Positions 43,067-52,473 of a stretch of DNA of 64,000 nucleotides are shown here, in pieces (the first letter of the stretch is position 1; every line of letters starts with the position of its first letter). Source of the DNA: an uncultured Lachnobacterium sp. (GTDB lineage: Bacteria > Bacillota > Clostridia > Lachnospirales > Lachnospiraceae). Position numbers and translations under genes: made by a program. The stretch is from positions 62,001 to 126,000 of the forward strand of contig URDU01000001.1 of the NCBI GenBank assembly GCA_900546625.1, given 5' to 3'. Under the pieces are notes generated by a model. The model did not search any database. It worked only from the letters and a program-made list of their open reading frames with translations, and was not told the DNA's origin.

Positions 43067-44223
43067 GAAGGGTTGTATCACTAATATCAATTTTCATATC
43101 AATCCTTGCGCTTTCATTTGTGCTGTGCCTGTTAGGAGATGTATATCCTGATGAGTGGATATGCATGGGCTTTTTAGATATCATATTTTATATGCTGCTT
43201 TTGTTTGAGCTTGAGTACGAGCGAACCACACTGCAGCTGTCAAACAACTCAAGAACTGATTATCTTAGGTTTACGTTTGCATTTATTATATGCTCTATAG
43301 TGTGTATCATAAGTGGTTTTATGCCGCAGTACAGCAGGCCTGTGATGATTTTTCCTATACTGCTATGTCTGATTGGCAATGAATTTCTGGCATTTATAGG
43401 CGGTACTTATTTTTGCATATTGCTTGCCATCACTGTATCCGGTGACTGCTTTGAGCTCGTATGTGAGCTGCTTCTTGTAATCACAGGTGCAATCCTTGCA
43501 AAGATGCTCAGAGAGGACAAGCTCCAGATATGCATATATCTTATCACAATCAGTATGAGTATTGTGACACCGGGCATATTCTATTATATGTCAACCAAGG
43601 AATTTTCTGCTTCCATACTCATTACCGGAGCTGTAAGCGGCATGATTATTTCGCTTATCAGCATCATTTGTGCCAGAGTATTTAAGCCTCTAAGCGCCGA
43701 TGAGACAAATGACAGGCTTATAGCGATAATAGAAGAGGATTTTCCTGCTGTAAAGCAGCTTAAGGAGCATAACTTTTCTGAATACAATCATGGCAATTTC
43801 GTATCGACGATTGCCATAAAGGCGGCTAAGGCAGCAGGACTGGACACAGCGCTATGTGCAGCAGCAGGCTTTTATTACCGTATAGGACAGTGGCAGAGGC
43901 ATAAAAGCGTCATGGAGGGAGTGGAACAGGCATTAGCCATGCATTTTCCTGAAAAGCTGACTAATATACTCTACGAGTACTACGGCAAGCTAAGACACCC
44001 GCAGACACCTGAATCCGCACTCATCCATATGGTTGATGCTTTAATAGTAAGGCTTGACCATATCAAAAACGATGTGGCAGACAGTGAATGGAATCACGAG
44101 ATACTTATTATCCAGACATTGAATGAGCTTTCAAGCTCAGGAATGTATGATGAATCAGGACTATCCATGAATCACTTTTTAAAAATACGAGACTATCTGA
44201 CAAAGGAGGAGCTGCTTAAATGA
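43063..44223 (+). CDS. PgpH/YqfF-like membrane protein with a degenerate HD domain
   Basis: 386 aa in the slot of the c-di-AMP phosphodiesterase PgpH (phoH-pgpH-ybeY). TTG start after GAGGAAGGG, overlapping phoH. About seven membrane segments fill residues ~5-210; the large extracellular domain of PgpH is absent. The C-terminal ~150 residues follow the HD fold (FSEYNHGNFVSTIAIKAAKAAG; HPQTPESALIHMVDAL) but the metal-binding HD pair (usually LYHDIGK) is Y272-R273 in FYYRIGQ and the later HH motif is EYYGK. It is therefore likely catalytically dead but kept intact as a reading frame. Confidence 0.75.
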   Translation: MRRVVSLISIFISILALSFVLCLLGDVYPDEWICMGFLDIIFYMLLLFELEYERTTLQLSNNSRTDYLRFTFAFIICSIVCIISGFMPQYSRPVMIFPILLCLIGNEFLAFIGGTYFCILLAITVSGDCFELVCELLLVITGAILAKMLREDKLQICIYLITISMSIVTPGIFYYMSTKEFSASILITGAVSGMIISLISIICARVFKPLSADETNDRLIAIIEEDFPAVKQLKEHNFSEYNHGNFVSTIAIKAAKAAGLDTALCAAAGFYYRIGQWQRHKSVMEGVEQALAMHFPEKLTNILYEYYGKLRHPQTPESALIHMVDALIVRLDHIKNDVADSEWNHEILIIQTLNELSSSGMYDESGLSMNHFLKIRDYLTKEELLK

Positions 44224-44717
44224 GTTTTTTTATCGAAAAAGAGGTAGAATGCAGTTTTAATTTTGATTATGAAAAGGTTGCGGAAGCTGTTGTAAATGCT
44301 TCACTTGAGCACGAGAGCTTTCCGTATGAGGCGGAGGTTAATCTGACGCTGACGGATAACGATGGGATACATGCCATAAATAAGGAGTACAGACAGATAG
44401 ACAGGCCTACCGATGTGCTGTCTTTTCCGATGCTTTCATATGAAGCACCCGGGGATTTTTCGTTCCTTTCAGATGAGAATGAGGATGATTTCAATCCCGA
44501 TACAGGAGAGGTCATGCTCGGTGACATAATCATATCCGTTGACAAGGTAAAGGAGCAGGCCTTAGAATACGGACACAGCGAAAAAAGAGAGTTTGCCTTT
44601 CTGATTACACACAGTATGCTTCATCTGTTCGGTTATGACCACATGGAACCTGATGAGGCTGCCGTAATGGAAGAGCACCAGAGAAAAATACTTGACGCTT
44701 TAGGTATAACACGCTAA
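44220..44717 (+). CDS. ybeY: Endoribonuclease/rRNA maturation factor YbeY
   Basis: Zinc endoribonuclease for 16S rRNA 3'-end maturation. Metal motif HSMLHLFGYDH (~residues 137-147) is intact, with TDVLSFPM and GDIIISVDKVKEQALEYGHS (as GDIIISVDKVKEQ and ALEYGHS). 165 aa. ATG overlaps the stop of the previous gene (ATGA), with AAGGAGGA upstream. dgkA, cdd and era, which often follow, are not here. Confidence 0.96.
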   Translation: MSFFIEKEVECSFNFDYEKVAEAVVNASLEHESFPYEAEVNLTLTDNDGIHAINKEYRQIDRPTDVLSFPMLSYEAPGDFSFLSDENEDDFNPDTGEVMLGDIIISVDKVKEQALEYGHSEKREFAFLITHSMLHLFGYDHMEPDEAAVMEEHQRKILDALGITR

Positions 44718-44756
44718 TATTTAAGCTGGTTATCAATTGAAACAGAGGATTTATAA

Positions 44757-46421
44757 ATGTCTAAAAAAAATAACGGGGCAAGCAATGCCTTAGTACAAGG
44801 CTCTATACTTGCCGTAGCATCCATCATAAGCAGAATAATAGGACTTATATATCGTATACCGATGCAGCGTATATTGGGCGATATCGGAATCGGCTATTAT
44901 TCCACAGCTTTTGAAATATACAATGTCATGCTGATTATTTCATCATACAGCTTACCGCTTGCCGTATCAAAGATGGTTTCAGCCCAGATGGCAAAAAAGA
45001 GGCGGACTGCGACCTATCAGATACTAAAGTGTGCGCTGCTTTTTGCAACCATCAGTGGTACAACAGTCGCACTCATACTGTTTTTCGGAGGCAATTTCTT
45101 TGCAACAACGCTTCTTAATACTCCGTACAGTATTTTTGCCTTAAGAGTGCTGGCTCCGGGACTTTTGATAGTTGCTGTGCTAGGTGTTATCAGAGGCTTT
45201 TTTCAGGGACTTGGCACCATGATGCCGAGTGCAGTCTCACAGATCATAGAGCAGGTGGTGAACGCCATAGTCAGTGTGTGGGCCGCATATGTGCTCTATA
45301 GAACAGGTACCAGAATCGGTGCAGTGCTTGGTGACAAGGAGCATTACGCCGCAGCATATGGTGCAGCAGGCGGTACACTCGGAACAGTGCTTGGCTCCGT
45401 AGCAGCTCTTTTGTTTGTGGTATTTATCTTTGCCATCTATATGACGGTGTTCAAGAGGCAGATGAAAAAAGAGCGCAATGTCAGGGTGAGCTCATTTGGC
45501 TACACCATGAAGATTCTTGTAATTACGGTTATTCCTGTACTTTTAAGTACTACTATCTACAATATCAGTGGTATCATAGACCAGGGTATATTCAAGCAGG
45601 TTGCTCTGCTTCAGGGCTACACCCAGAATGATATAGATGTATGGTGGGGTGTATACACCGGAAAGTACAAGCTTTTGATTAATGTGCCTATATCCATTGC
45701 ATCAGCCATGGCAGCATCCTTTGTACCGGTGCTTACAGGTGCCTACCACAGGGATGACATGGAGGCAGTGAGAGGACAGATTAATCTTTCCACACGCTTT
45801 ATCATGGTTGTCGCCTTCCCTTGTGCAGTAGGGCTTGCAGTGTTTGGACTGCCGATATTTAATATACTTTTTTCAAGCACCCGTGCAACAAATGCAGAGG
45901 CATCACTTATGATGTATGTCGGTGCGGTTGCGGTAGTATTTTACTCACTTTCCACACTGTCAAACGGACTGCTGCAGGGAATTGACAGGCTTAAAATTCC
46001 TGTAATCAACGCTGCGATATCAATTGTAGCGCATGTCATAGTGCTCATACTGCTTATGCTCATATTCAGGCTCAATATCCATGCAGTAGTGCTTGCTAAT
46101 ACATTTTTCGCACTGCTCATGTGCTTTATGAACAGCATGGCTTTAAAGAAGTACAGCGGCTTTAAGCAGGAAATTAAAAAGACCTTTATCATTCCGGCCA
46201 TCAGCTCACTTATTATGGGAGTTATTTCGTATATAGTATATTTTATACTTTACAAGGCATGTCATATTGAGATTATTGCGTTTATTATTGCCGCAATCAT
46301 TGCGGTTGTCTCATATGCAGTGGCACTCCTTTTACTCAAGGGACTGACAGAGGATGAGCTTAGACATTTTCCAAAGGGTACACTTATCATAAAGGTGGCC
46401 AAAAAATGTCATTTATTATAA
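44757..46421 (+). CDS. SpoVB/MurJ-type polysaccharide flippase (MOP superfamily)
   Basis: 554-aa integral membrane protein with about 14 segments. The N-terminal MOP pattern (ALVQGSILAVASIISRIIGL, then YRIPMQRILGDIGIGYYSTA) and GVIRGFFQGLGTMMPSAVSQIIEQ (as GVIRGFFQGLGTMMPS and AVSQIIEQ) are typical of the SpoVB/YabM branch, which exports lipid-linked wall or spore-cortex precursors. A cell-wall role is likely; exact substrate cannot be told. It ends just before the hairpin that holds the next start codon. Confidence 0.88.
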   Translation: MSKKNNGASNALVQGSILAVASIISRIIGLIYRIPMQRILGDIGIGYYSTAFEIYNVMLIISSYSLPLAVSKMVSAQMAKKRRTATYQILKCALLFATISGTTVALILFFGGNFFATTLLNTPYSIFALRVLAPGLLIVAVLGVIRGFFQGLGTMMPSAVSQIIEQVVNAIVSVWAAYVLYRTGTRIGAVLGDKEHYAAAYGAAGGTLGTVLGSVAALLFVVFIFAIYMTVFKRQMKKERNVRVSSFGYTMKILVITVIPVLLSTTIYNISGIIDQGIFKQVALLQGYTQNDIDVWWGVYTGKYKLLINVPISIASAMAASFVPVLTGAYHRDDMEAVRGQINLSTRFIMVVAFPCAVGLAVFGLPIFNILFSSTRATNAEASLMMYVGAVAVVFYSLSTLSNGLLQGIDRLKIPVINAAISIVAHVIVLILLMLIFRLNIHAVVLANTFFALLMCFMNSMALKKYSGFKQEIKKTFIIPAISSLIMGVISYIVYFILYKACHIEIIAFIIAAIIAVVSYAVALLLLKGLTEDELRHFPKGTLIIKVAKKCHLL

Positions 46422-46444
46422 ATTTGAATAAATAACAGAAATTT

Positions 46445-46500
46445 ACAGATACTGATTTTGAGGTGATAATATGAAAAGCAAAATCAGTATCTGTTTTTTA
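46445..46500 (+). terminator. Terminator-like hairpin with the next gene's ribosome binding site and ATG in its loop
   Basis: Perfect 16-base inverted repeat: arm 46445-46460, arm 46479-46494, followed by five more T. The 18-base loop (46461-46478) contains AGGTGAT and the ATG at 46471. The 3' arm and T-run code for residues 3-10 of the small protein. As RNA it could end transcription from the flippase gene or hide translation start of the small gene. Confidence 0.8.
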
Positions 46501-46845
46501 ACTATTTTTATAATTCTTCTTGCACTTTTTACGATAGAAAAAATCAATACTCAAAGAGCAGCAGACGAGGCAGCGATAACTGCACAAAGCAAGGACACGG
46601 ATAAAGATGCAAACGATAAAAAGGAAAGTCTTCAGACCTCAAATGAGGCAAAAAACGCAAGCTATTGCATCAAAAATGACTCCGGAATGCTGTCTGTATA
46701 CAATGGTGCTGCAAACGAAAAATACTTTGATACGGGCGTGTATTTTGAAGAACTGCCCGATGAAGTAAAAAATAAGGTTACAAATGGACTTTACTTTTTT
46801 AACGAAACTGATTTGTACGATTTTCTTGAAAGCTATTCAAGTTAA
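46471..46845 (+). CDS. Small secreted/membrane-anchored protein with a BofC C-domain-like end
   Basis: 124 aa. Signal or anchor helix at ~5-22 (ISICFLTIFIILLALFTI), a Lys/Asp/Ala linker (~28-65), then residues ~68-124: YCIKNDSGMLSVYNGA, FDTGVYFEELPDEVKNKV and NGLYFFNETDLYDFLESYSS (as NGLYFFNETDLY and DFLESYSS), a pattern common in Clostridial small proteins resembling the BofC C-terminal domain. Function unknown. The start codon and ribosome site lie in the loop of a 16-pair hairpin. Confidence 0.7.
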   Translation: MKSKISICFLTIFIILLALFTIEKINTQRAADEAAITAQSKDTDKDANDKKESLQTSNEAKNASYCIKNDSGMLSVYNGAANEKYFDTGVYFEELPDEVKNKVTNGLYFFNETDLYDFLESYSS

Positions 46846-46875
46846 TGTTAAAATAAATCAGTTAGGGGAAAGAAT

Positions 46876-48150
46876 ATGTACGATGTAATTATAATAGGTG
46901 CCGGTGCATCCGGGATGATGGCGGCAGCAACTGCTGCATCAAATGGAGCAAGTGTGGCACTTTTAGAGCACAAGGATGATATAGGAAAGAAAATACTTGC
47001 AACAGGAAACGGCAGGTGTAATTTCACAAACACTGATATGTCTGTAAACAAGTTTCACGGCAGTAAAGCGCTGATTAAAAACGGTTTGTCGCAATTTGAT
47101 TATGCTGATACAATACGCTTTTTTAAAGGGCTTGGAATACCTGCATATGACAATTCCGGATACATTTATCCGAATTCCAGGCAGGCTGCATCTGTTGTGG
47201 CAGCCTTTCGCATGGAGCTTATGAGGCTTCACGTGGATGTGAAGACAGGCATTAAAATTACAGAAATCAAGGCTGCAAGGATTACGGCTAAGGACACAAA
47301 TTCTGTTGCTAATCTGGCAGCTAATAAAAAGGCAGATGACCTGGTCGGTTACTGCATCCAAACAGACAAGGGCAGCTTTAAGTCCAAAAGGCTTATCATA
47401 GCATGTGGCCTTACGGCGTCCCCGAAGCTTGGAAGTGACGGAAGCCTGTTTCGCATGATAGAAGTTCTCGGGCATCATATCCAAAAGCCACTGCCCGCAC
47501 TATGCGGCTTTAGCTGTGATGGTCTTAATTTTAAAAAGATTACAGGTGTCAGGTGTGATGCCACTGTTGCATCCGTGATAGACGGTCAAATGACAGAGCA
47601 AAATACAGGGGAGCTGCAACTGGCTGACTATGGCATTTCAGGCATACCCGTTTTTCAGATTTCAAGTCTTATGTCAAGAGCTCTCGATAAAGGTCAAAGG
47701 GTCGAGGTGATAATTGACTTTTTGCCGGCTTTTAGTGATGATGAGCTTAACGGGTACATAAAGGACAGAAGCATTACAACGACAGACAACCGCTCGCTAA
47801 ATGAGATGCTTAACGGACTTTTAAACAATAAGCTTCTTCTTGAGCTGATACACAAATCAGGTGTATCTCCTGACAAAAAGGGAAGGCTGTTGACAGATGA
47901 TGATTGTAAAAGTCTCACCCGCTCAATAAAGCATACAGCCGTTTCGGTAAAAAAGCCAAGAGGAGTGGAATTTGCACAGGTGTGTGCAGGCGGCATATGT
48001 ACAAAGGAAATAGATGTACGTACATTGGAGTCCAAAATCCATCCGGGGCTTTACTTTTGCGGCGAGCTGCTTGATGTGGACGGCATATGCGGTGGCTACA
48101 ATCTGCAGTGGGCATGGACAAGTGGATATATAGCAGGAGAAATGCAGTAA
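46876..48150 (+). CDS. NAD(P)/FAD-dependent oxidoreductase, HI0933/BaiN family
   Basis: 424-aa flavoprotein. FAD-binding GAGASGMMAAATAA (8-21), LEHKDDIGKKILATGNGRCNFTN (as LEHKDDIGKKILATG and NGRCNFTN), family motif; substrate-domain part with LQLADYGISGIPVFQISSL; and the C-terminal FAD contact GLYFCGELLDVDGICGGYNLQWAW (as GLYFCGELLDVDG and ICGGYNLQWAW). Family members include a bile-acid-related reductase, but most are uncharacterised; no substrate is claimed here. Stop abuts the next flavoprotein gene. Confidence 0.92.
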   Translation: MYDVIIIGAGASGMMAAATAASNGASVALLEHKDDIGKKILATGNGRCNFTNTDMSVNKFHGSKALIKNGLSQFDYADTIRFFKGLGIPAYDNSGYIYPNSRQAASVVAAFRMELMRLHVDVKTGIKITEIKAARITAKDTNSVANLAANKKADDLVGYCIQTDKGSFKSKRLIIACGLTASPKLGSDGSLFRMIEVLGHHIQKPLPALCGFSCDGLNFKKITGVRCDATVASVIDGQMTEQNTGELQLADYGISGIPVFQISSLMSRALDKGQRVEVIIDFLPAFSDDELNGYIKDRSITTTDNRSLNEMLNGLLNNKLLLELIHKSGVSPDKKGRLLTDDDCKSLTRSIKHTAVSVKKPRGVEFAQVCAGGICTKEIDVRTLESKIHPGLYFCGELLDVDGICGGYNLQWAWTSGYIAGEMQ

Positions 48151-49770
48151 ATGATTAAAATTAACCAGATAAAGCTCCCCGTCACGCACAGTGATGAGGC
48201 ATTAAAAAAGAAAATAATAAAAATGCTTAAGCTCAATGCCAAGACAGGCTTCACATACCGCATATTAAAGAAATCACTTGACGCGCGTAAAAAGCCTGAG
48301 CTGTTCTATACATATTCAGTTGCTGTAGAGATAGAGGATACAAAAAATAACGAAGAAGCAATTGTAAAAAGAGCAGCCAGCTCGTCTGTGCTCATATATA
48401 AAGAAAAAGAGTACCGGATACCTGCGCACGGAAATATATCGCTTGACAGGCGACCTGTTATTGCAGGGGCAGGTCCTGCCGGCCTGTTTTGTGCATATAT
48501 ACTGGCAGAGGCAGGCTTTCGCCCGATAGTTGTCGAGCGTGGCAGCCGGGTTGAGAAAAGAACCTGCGATGTACAAAAATTCTGGGAGAGCGGCATACTT
48601 AATCCCAAAAGCAATGTACAGTTTGGTGAGGGCGGTGCCGGAACCTTTTCAGACGGCAAGCTGAATACATCCGTAAAGGATCCTTCGGGCAGAAATCGTC
48701 TTGTGCTTGAGACATTTGTGCGATTTGGGGCAGATCCGTCCATACTTTATGACAACAAGCCACATATTGGTACTGATGTGCTTTCAGAAGTAATTGTCAA
48801 CATGCGTGAGTTTTTGGTTGACAAAGGGGTTACATTTGTATTTGACACCTGTGTGAGCAATCTTGACATAGTTTCCAATAAGCTATTAAGCGTTTACACG
48901 GATTCTGACAGTAACAGTAATAGTGAGATAAAGACAGATGTATGCGTTCTGGCACTCGGACACAGCGCCAGAGATACATTTGATATGCTTTACAACAAAG
49001 GCTTTGATATGGAATGCAAGAGCTTTGCAGTCGGCTTTCGCGTGGAGCATCCGCAGCGCATGATAGATGAATCACAGTATGGTATTCAAAAGAAAATTAT
49101 ACTTCCGCCAAGCCCATACAAGGTCACATCCAATTTTCCGAATGGCAGAGGAGTCTATTCATTCTGCATGTGTCCGGGAGGATATGTGGTCAACTCATCG
49201 TCAACCGAAAATCACACGGTGGTTAACGGCATGAGCTATCACGACAGAAACAGCAAAAATGCGAACAGTGCCATCATAGTATCTGTTTCGCCGAAGGATT
49301 TCGGAGCAGATGATGCCCTCGCCGGAGTGAGATATCAGGAAAAGCTTGAAACAGAAAATTATAAGCGGGGCAATGGTTTAATACCACAGCAGCTTTTCGG
49401 TGATTTCTGTGATGACAGATTAACAACAGCATACGGAGATTTTGGCTCCTGTACAAAGGGAAGCACAGTCTTTGCAAAGCTGAACGGACTGATGAACGCT
49501 GACATGGAGCAGTCGTTCAAGCTTGGAATGGAACATTTTGGTCATCTGATACATGGTTTTGACAGAAAAGATGCAATTTTATCCGGTATGGAGACACGCA
49601 CATCTTCTCCGCTTCGCATAAAAAGAGATGAATCCTTTGAGAGCAACATCTCGGGTGTATACCCTTGCGGTGAAGGCGCAGGCTATGCAGGAGGCATTAC
49701 ATCTGCGGCAATCGACGGCATAAAGGTCGCAGAAGCAATTATAAAAAAATATAGGCCGGATTTTAAATAA
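48151..49770 (+). CDS. FAD-dependent oxidoreductase, COG2509-like
   Basis: 539 aa. N-terminal ~95 residues form a small ferredoxin-like domain (IKINQIKLPVTHS; YRILKKSLDARKKPE), then an FAD Rossmann motif GAGPAGLFCAY (~105-115), NPKSNVQFGEGGAGTFSDGKLNT (as NPKSNVQFGEGGAG and TFSDGKLNT), GFRVEHPQRMID, and the C-terminal GVYPCGEGAGYAGGITSAA. This is the widespread uncharacterised FAD dehydrogenase family. Begins directly at the preceding stop, so the two flavoproteins form an operon; possibly they share an electron donor. Confidence 0.9.
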   Translation: MIKINQIKLPVTHSDEALKKKIIKMLKLNAKTGFTYRILKKSLDARKKPELFYTYSVAVEIEDTKNNEEAIVKRAASSSVLIYKEKEYRIPAHGNISLDRRPVIAGAGPAGLFCAYILAEAGFRPIVVERGSRVEKRTCDVQKFWESGILNPKSNVQFGEGGAGTFSDGKLNTSVKDPSGRNRLVLETFVRFGADPSILYDNKPHIGTDVLSEVIVNMREFLVDKGVTFVFDTCVSNLDIVSNKLLSVYTDSDSNSNSEIKTDVCVLALGHSARDTFDMLYNKGFDMECKSFAVGFRVEHPQRMIDESQYGIQKKIILPPSPYKVTSNFPNGRGVYSFCMCPGGYVVNSSSTENHTVVNGMSYHDRNSKNANSAIIVSVSPKDFGADDALAGVRYQEKLETENYKRGNGLIPQQLFGDFCDDRLTTAYGDFGSCTKGSTVFAKLNGLMNADMEQSFKLGMEHFGHLIHGFDRKDAILSGMETRTSSPLRIKRDESFESNISGVYPCGEGAGYAGGITSAAIDGIKVAEAIIKKYRPDFK

Positions 49771-49803
49771 TATTTATACACATGAATAATATTTATACAC
49801 GTA
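49766..49803 (+). repeat. Two tandem 19-base repeats before mutS
   Basis: AATAATATTTATACAC occurs at 49766-49781 and again at 49785-49800, period 19 bases. The first copy overlaps the stop codon of the FAD gene; the second ends 5 bases before the mutS ribosome binding site region (AGAGAGGAAA). Could be an operator pair or a slip-duplication. Confidence 0.75.
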
Positions 49804-49819
49804 AAGAGAGGAAATATTC

Positions 49820-52462
49820 GTGGCAGAAGTATCACCAATGATGCAGCATTATCTGCAGACAAAAGAACAATATAAGGATTGTATTTTATTTTATCGCTTA
49901 GGAGACTTCTATGAGATGTTTTTTGACGATGCGATAATGGTTTCAAAGGAGCTTGAGCTTACACTCACAGGCAAAAACTGTGGACTTGAAGAAAGAGCTC
50001 CTATGTGTGGAGTACCGTTTCATGCGGCAGACTCATATATCAACAGACTCGTATCAAACGGTCACAAGGTAGCTATCTGTGAACAGATGGAAGATCCAAA
50101 GCAGGCAAAGGGAATCGTAAAGCGAGAGGTAATCCGTGTTGTGACACCTGGCACAAACACTGATATGGCTTCTTTAGATGAGGCAAAAAACAATTACATA
50201 ATGTCGATTGTATACACTGAGGACAAATACGGCATAGCGACCTGTGATGTCACAACAGGTGATTTTTTCACGACAGAGGTGGATACAGAAAGAAAGCTGT
50301 TAGATGAGGTGAGCAGATTTAATCCATCGGAAATCATATGCAACGAGGCCTTCTACATGAGCGGAATAGATGTTGACGATATGAAAAACAGACTGTCAAT
50401 TACTGTTTCAGCACTCGACTCATGGTATTTTTCTGATGGTCTTGCAAATGAGACACTGCTTTCACATTTTCATGTACAGACAATAAATGCTCTGGGGCTT
50501 GAGGATTATGAGAGTGGAGTCATAGCTGCCGGCGCCCTGTTAAAGTACCTTTATGAAACGCAGATGAACTCGCTCGACAATATACTTGAGCTTCATCCGT
50601 ACTCAATAGGCAAATATATGATAATAGACAGCTCATCAAGACGTAATTTGGAGCTGGTTGAAACACTTCGAGAAAAGCAAAAGAGAGGCTCACTGCTTTG
50701 GGTACTCGATAAGACACGCACGGCTATGGGAGCAAGACTGCTTCGCACCTATGTCGAGCAGCCTCTTATCGAAAAGGCAGAGATAATAAAGCGCCAGAAG
50801 CTTATCGAAGCACTTAATGCAAACGAAATCACAAGAGATGAAATCAGGGAATACCTTAATCCTATTTATGACCTTGAGCGTCTCATCACAAGAATCACCT
50901 ACCAGTCAGCCAATCCGCGCGACCTTATTGCCTTCAGGGATTCTTTAAAAATGCTTCCACCAATAAAGCAGCAGCTTTCAGACATACCGTGTGAGCTTAC
51001 CGATGAGATTAATGAAGAGTTCGACGAGCTTAAGGATATATATGAGCTTTTACTTTCATCAATTGAGGATGAGCCGCCTATCTCACAGCGTGACGGAGAT
51101 ATCATAAAAGCCGGCTACAACGAGGAGGTTGACCGTCTTCGAGACGCAAAAACCAAGGGAAAGACATGGCTTGCAGAGCTTGAGGCCGGTGAACGTGAAA
51201 AAACAGGCATCAAAAACTTAAGAATCAAGTATAACAAGGTATTTGGATATTACCTTGAGGTCACAAACTCCTTCAAGGATATGGTTCCGGATTATTACGT
51301 GAGAAAGCAGACACTCACCAATGCCGAGCGCTACATCACACCGGAGCTTAAGGAGCTTGAAGATACCATTCTTGGAGCTGAAGACAGGCTCACATCACTA
51401 GAGTATGAGCTGTTTCGTGATGTAAGGAAACAGATTTCCGACAATGTTTCAAGGATTCAGAAAACAGCCAGAGCTATAGCACAGATTGATGTTTTTGCTT
51501 CGCTTGCTCTTGTTGCCAGCCAGAATAATTACTGCAAGCCAAAGATAAATGAAAGCGGAATAATAGACATAAAAAACGGACGTCATCCTGTAGTTGAAAA
51601 AATGATTACAAATGACATGTTCATAGAAAACGATACATATCTGGATCAGCACAAAAACAGAATCTCAATCATCACAGGGCCAAACATGGCCGGTAAATCC
51701 ACCTACATGAGACAGACAGCACTTATCGTTCTCATGGCACAGATTGGAAGCTTTGTACCTGCACAAACTGCAAATATAGGTATTGTAGACCGTATCTTCA
51801 CGCGAGTCGGCGCATCTGACGACCTTGCAAGCGGCCAGAGTACATTTATGGTTGAGATGAACGAGGTGGCAAATATACTAAGAAATGCAACCGCAAAATC
51901 CCTGCTCATTCTCGATGAGATTGGACGAGGCACGAGTACATTTGACGGACTAAGCATTGCCTGGGCAGTTGTAGAGCATATAAGTAATCCAAAGCTCCTC
52001 GGAGCAAAGACGCTTTTTGCAACCCATTATCACGAGCTCACCGAGCTTGAGGGCAAGCTTGACAGTGTAAATAACTATTGCATCGCTGTAAAGGAAAAGG
52101 GCGATGATATAGTTTTCTTAAGAAAAATTGTAAAGGGTGGAGCTGACAGAAGCTACGGTATACAGGTAGCAAAGCTTGCAGGTCTGCCTGATTCAGTCAT
52201 AGAACGTGCCAAGGAAATCGCAGAACAGCTTCTTGCAAATGATATCACAGATACTGTAAAAAGCATATCCGTTGACAATGGCCACAAGCATAAAAAGGAG
52301 CACCTTGACGAGGTTGATATGACACAGATTTCGCTTTTCGACACAGTGAAGGATGATGATATAATTGACGAGCTTAGAAGCATAGACATAGGCAACATGA
52401 CACCACTTGATGCGTTAAACAAGCTGTATCAGCTCCAGAACAAGGTTAAAAACCGCTGGTAG
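49820..52462 (+). CDS. mutS: DNA mismatch repair protein MutS
   Basis: Recognises mismatches and starts repair with MutL. GTG start after GAGAGGAAA. Mismatch-binding motif LGDFYEMFFDDA (Phe-x-Glu: F-Y-E, ~residue 29) near the N-terminus, core and clamp domains, Walker A GPNMAGKS (620-627), Walker B LLILDEIGRGTSTFDGLS, and ATHYHELTELE. 880 aa. The C-terminal helices are present, so it should form normal dimers. 11 bases from mutL. Confidence 0.98.
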   Translation: MAEVSPMMQHYLQTKEQYKDCILFYRLGDFYEMFFDDAIMVSKELELTLTGKNCGLEERAPMCGVPFHAADSYINRLVSNGHKVAICEQMEDPKQAKGIVKREVIRVVTPGTNTDMASLDEAKNNYIMSIVYTEDKYGIATCDVTTGDFFTTEVDTERKLLDEVSRFNPSEIICNEAFYMSGIDVDDMKNRLSITVSALDSWYFSDGLANETLLSHFHVQTINALGLEDYESGVIAAGALLKYLYETQMNSLDNILELHPYSIGKYMIIDSSSRRNLELVETLREKQKRGSLLWVLDKTRTAMGARLLRTYVEQPLIEKAEIIKRQKLIEALNANEITRDEIREYLNPIYDLERLITRITYQSANPRDLIAFRDSLKMLPPIKQQLSDIPCELTDEINEEFDELKDIYELLLSSIEDEPPISQRDGDIIKAGYNEEVDRLRDAKTKGKTWLAELEAGEREKTGIKNLRIKYNKVFGYYLEVTNSFKDMVPDYYVRKQTLTNAERYITPELKELEDTILGAEDRLTSLEYELFRDVRKQISDNVSRIQKTARAIAQIDVFASLALVASQNNYCKPKINESGIIDIKNGRHPVVEKMITNDMFIENDTYLDQHKNRISIITGPNMAGKSTYMRQTALIVLMAQIGSFVPAQTANIGIVDRIFTRVGASDDLASGQSTFMVEMNEVANILRNATAKSLLILDEIGRGTSTFDGLSIAWAVVEHISNPKLLGAKTLFATHYHELTELEGKLDSVNNYCIAVKEKGDDIVFLRKIVKGGADRSYGIQVAKLAGLPDSVIERAKEIAEQLLANDITDTVKSISVDNGHKHKKEHLDEVDMTQISLFDTVKDDDIIDELRSIDIGNMTPLDALNKLYQLQNKVKNRW

Positions 52463-52473
52463 AAAGGATTAAA

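Noticed and set aside
49766-49803. CRISPR-like repeat
   Set aside because: Only two copies with a 3-base gap, no spacers and no cas genes.
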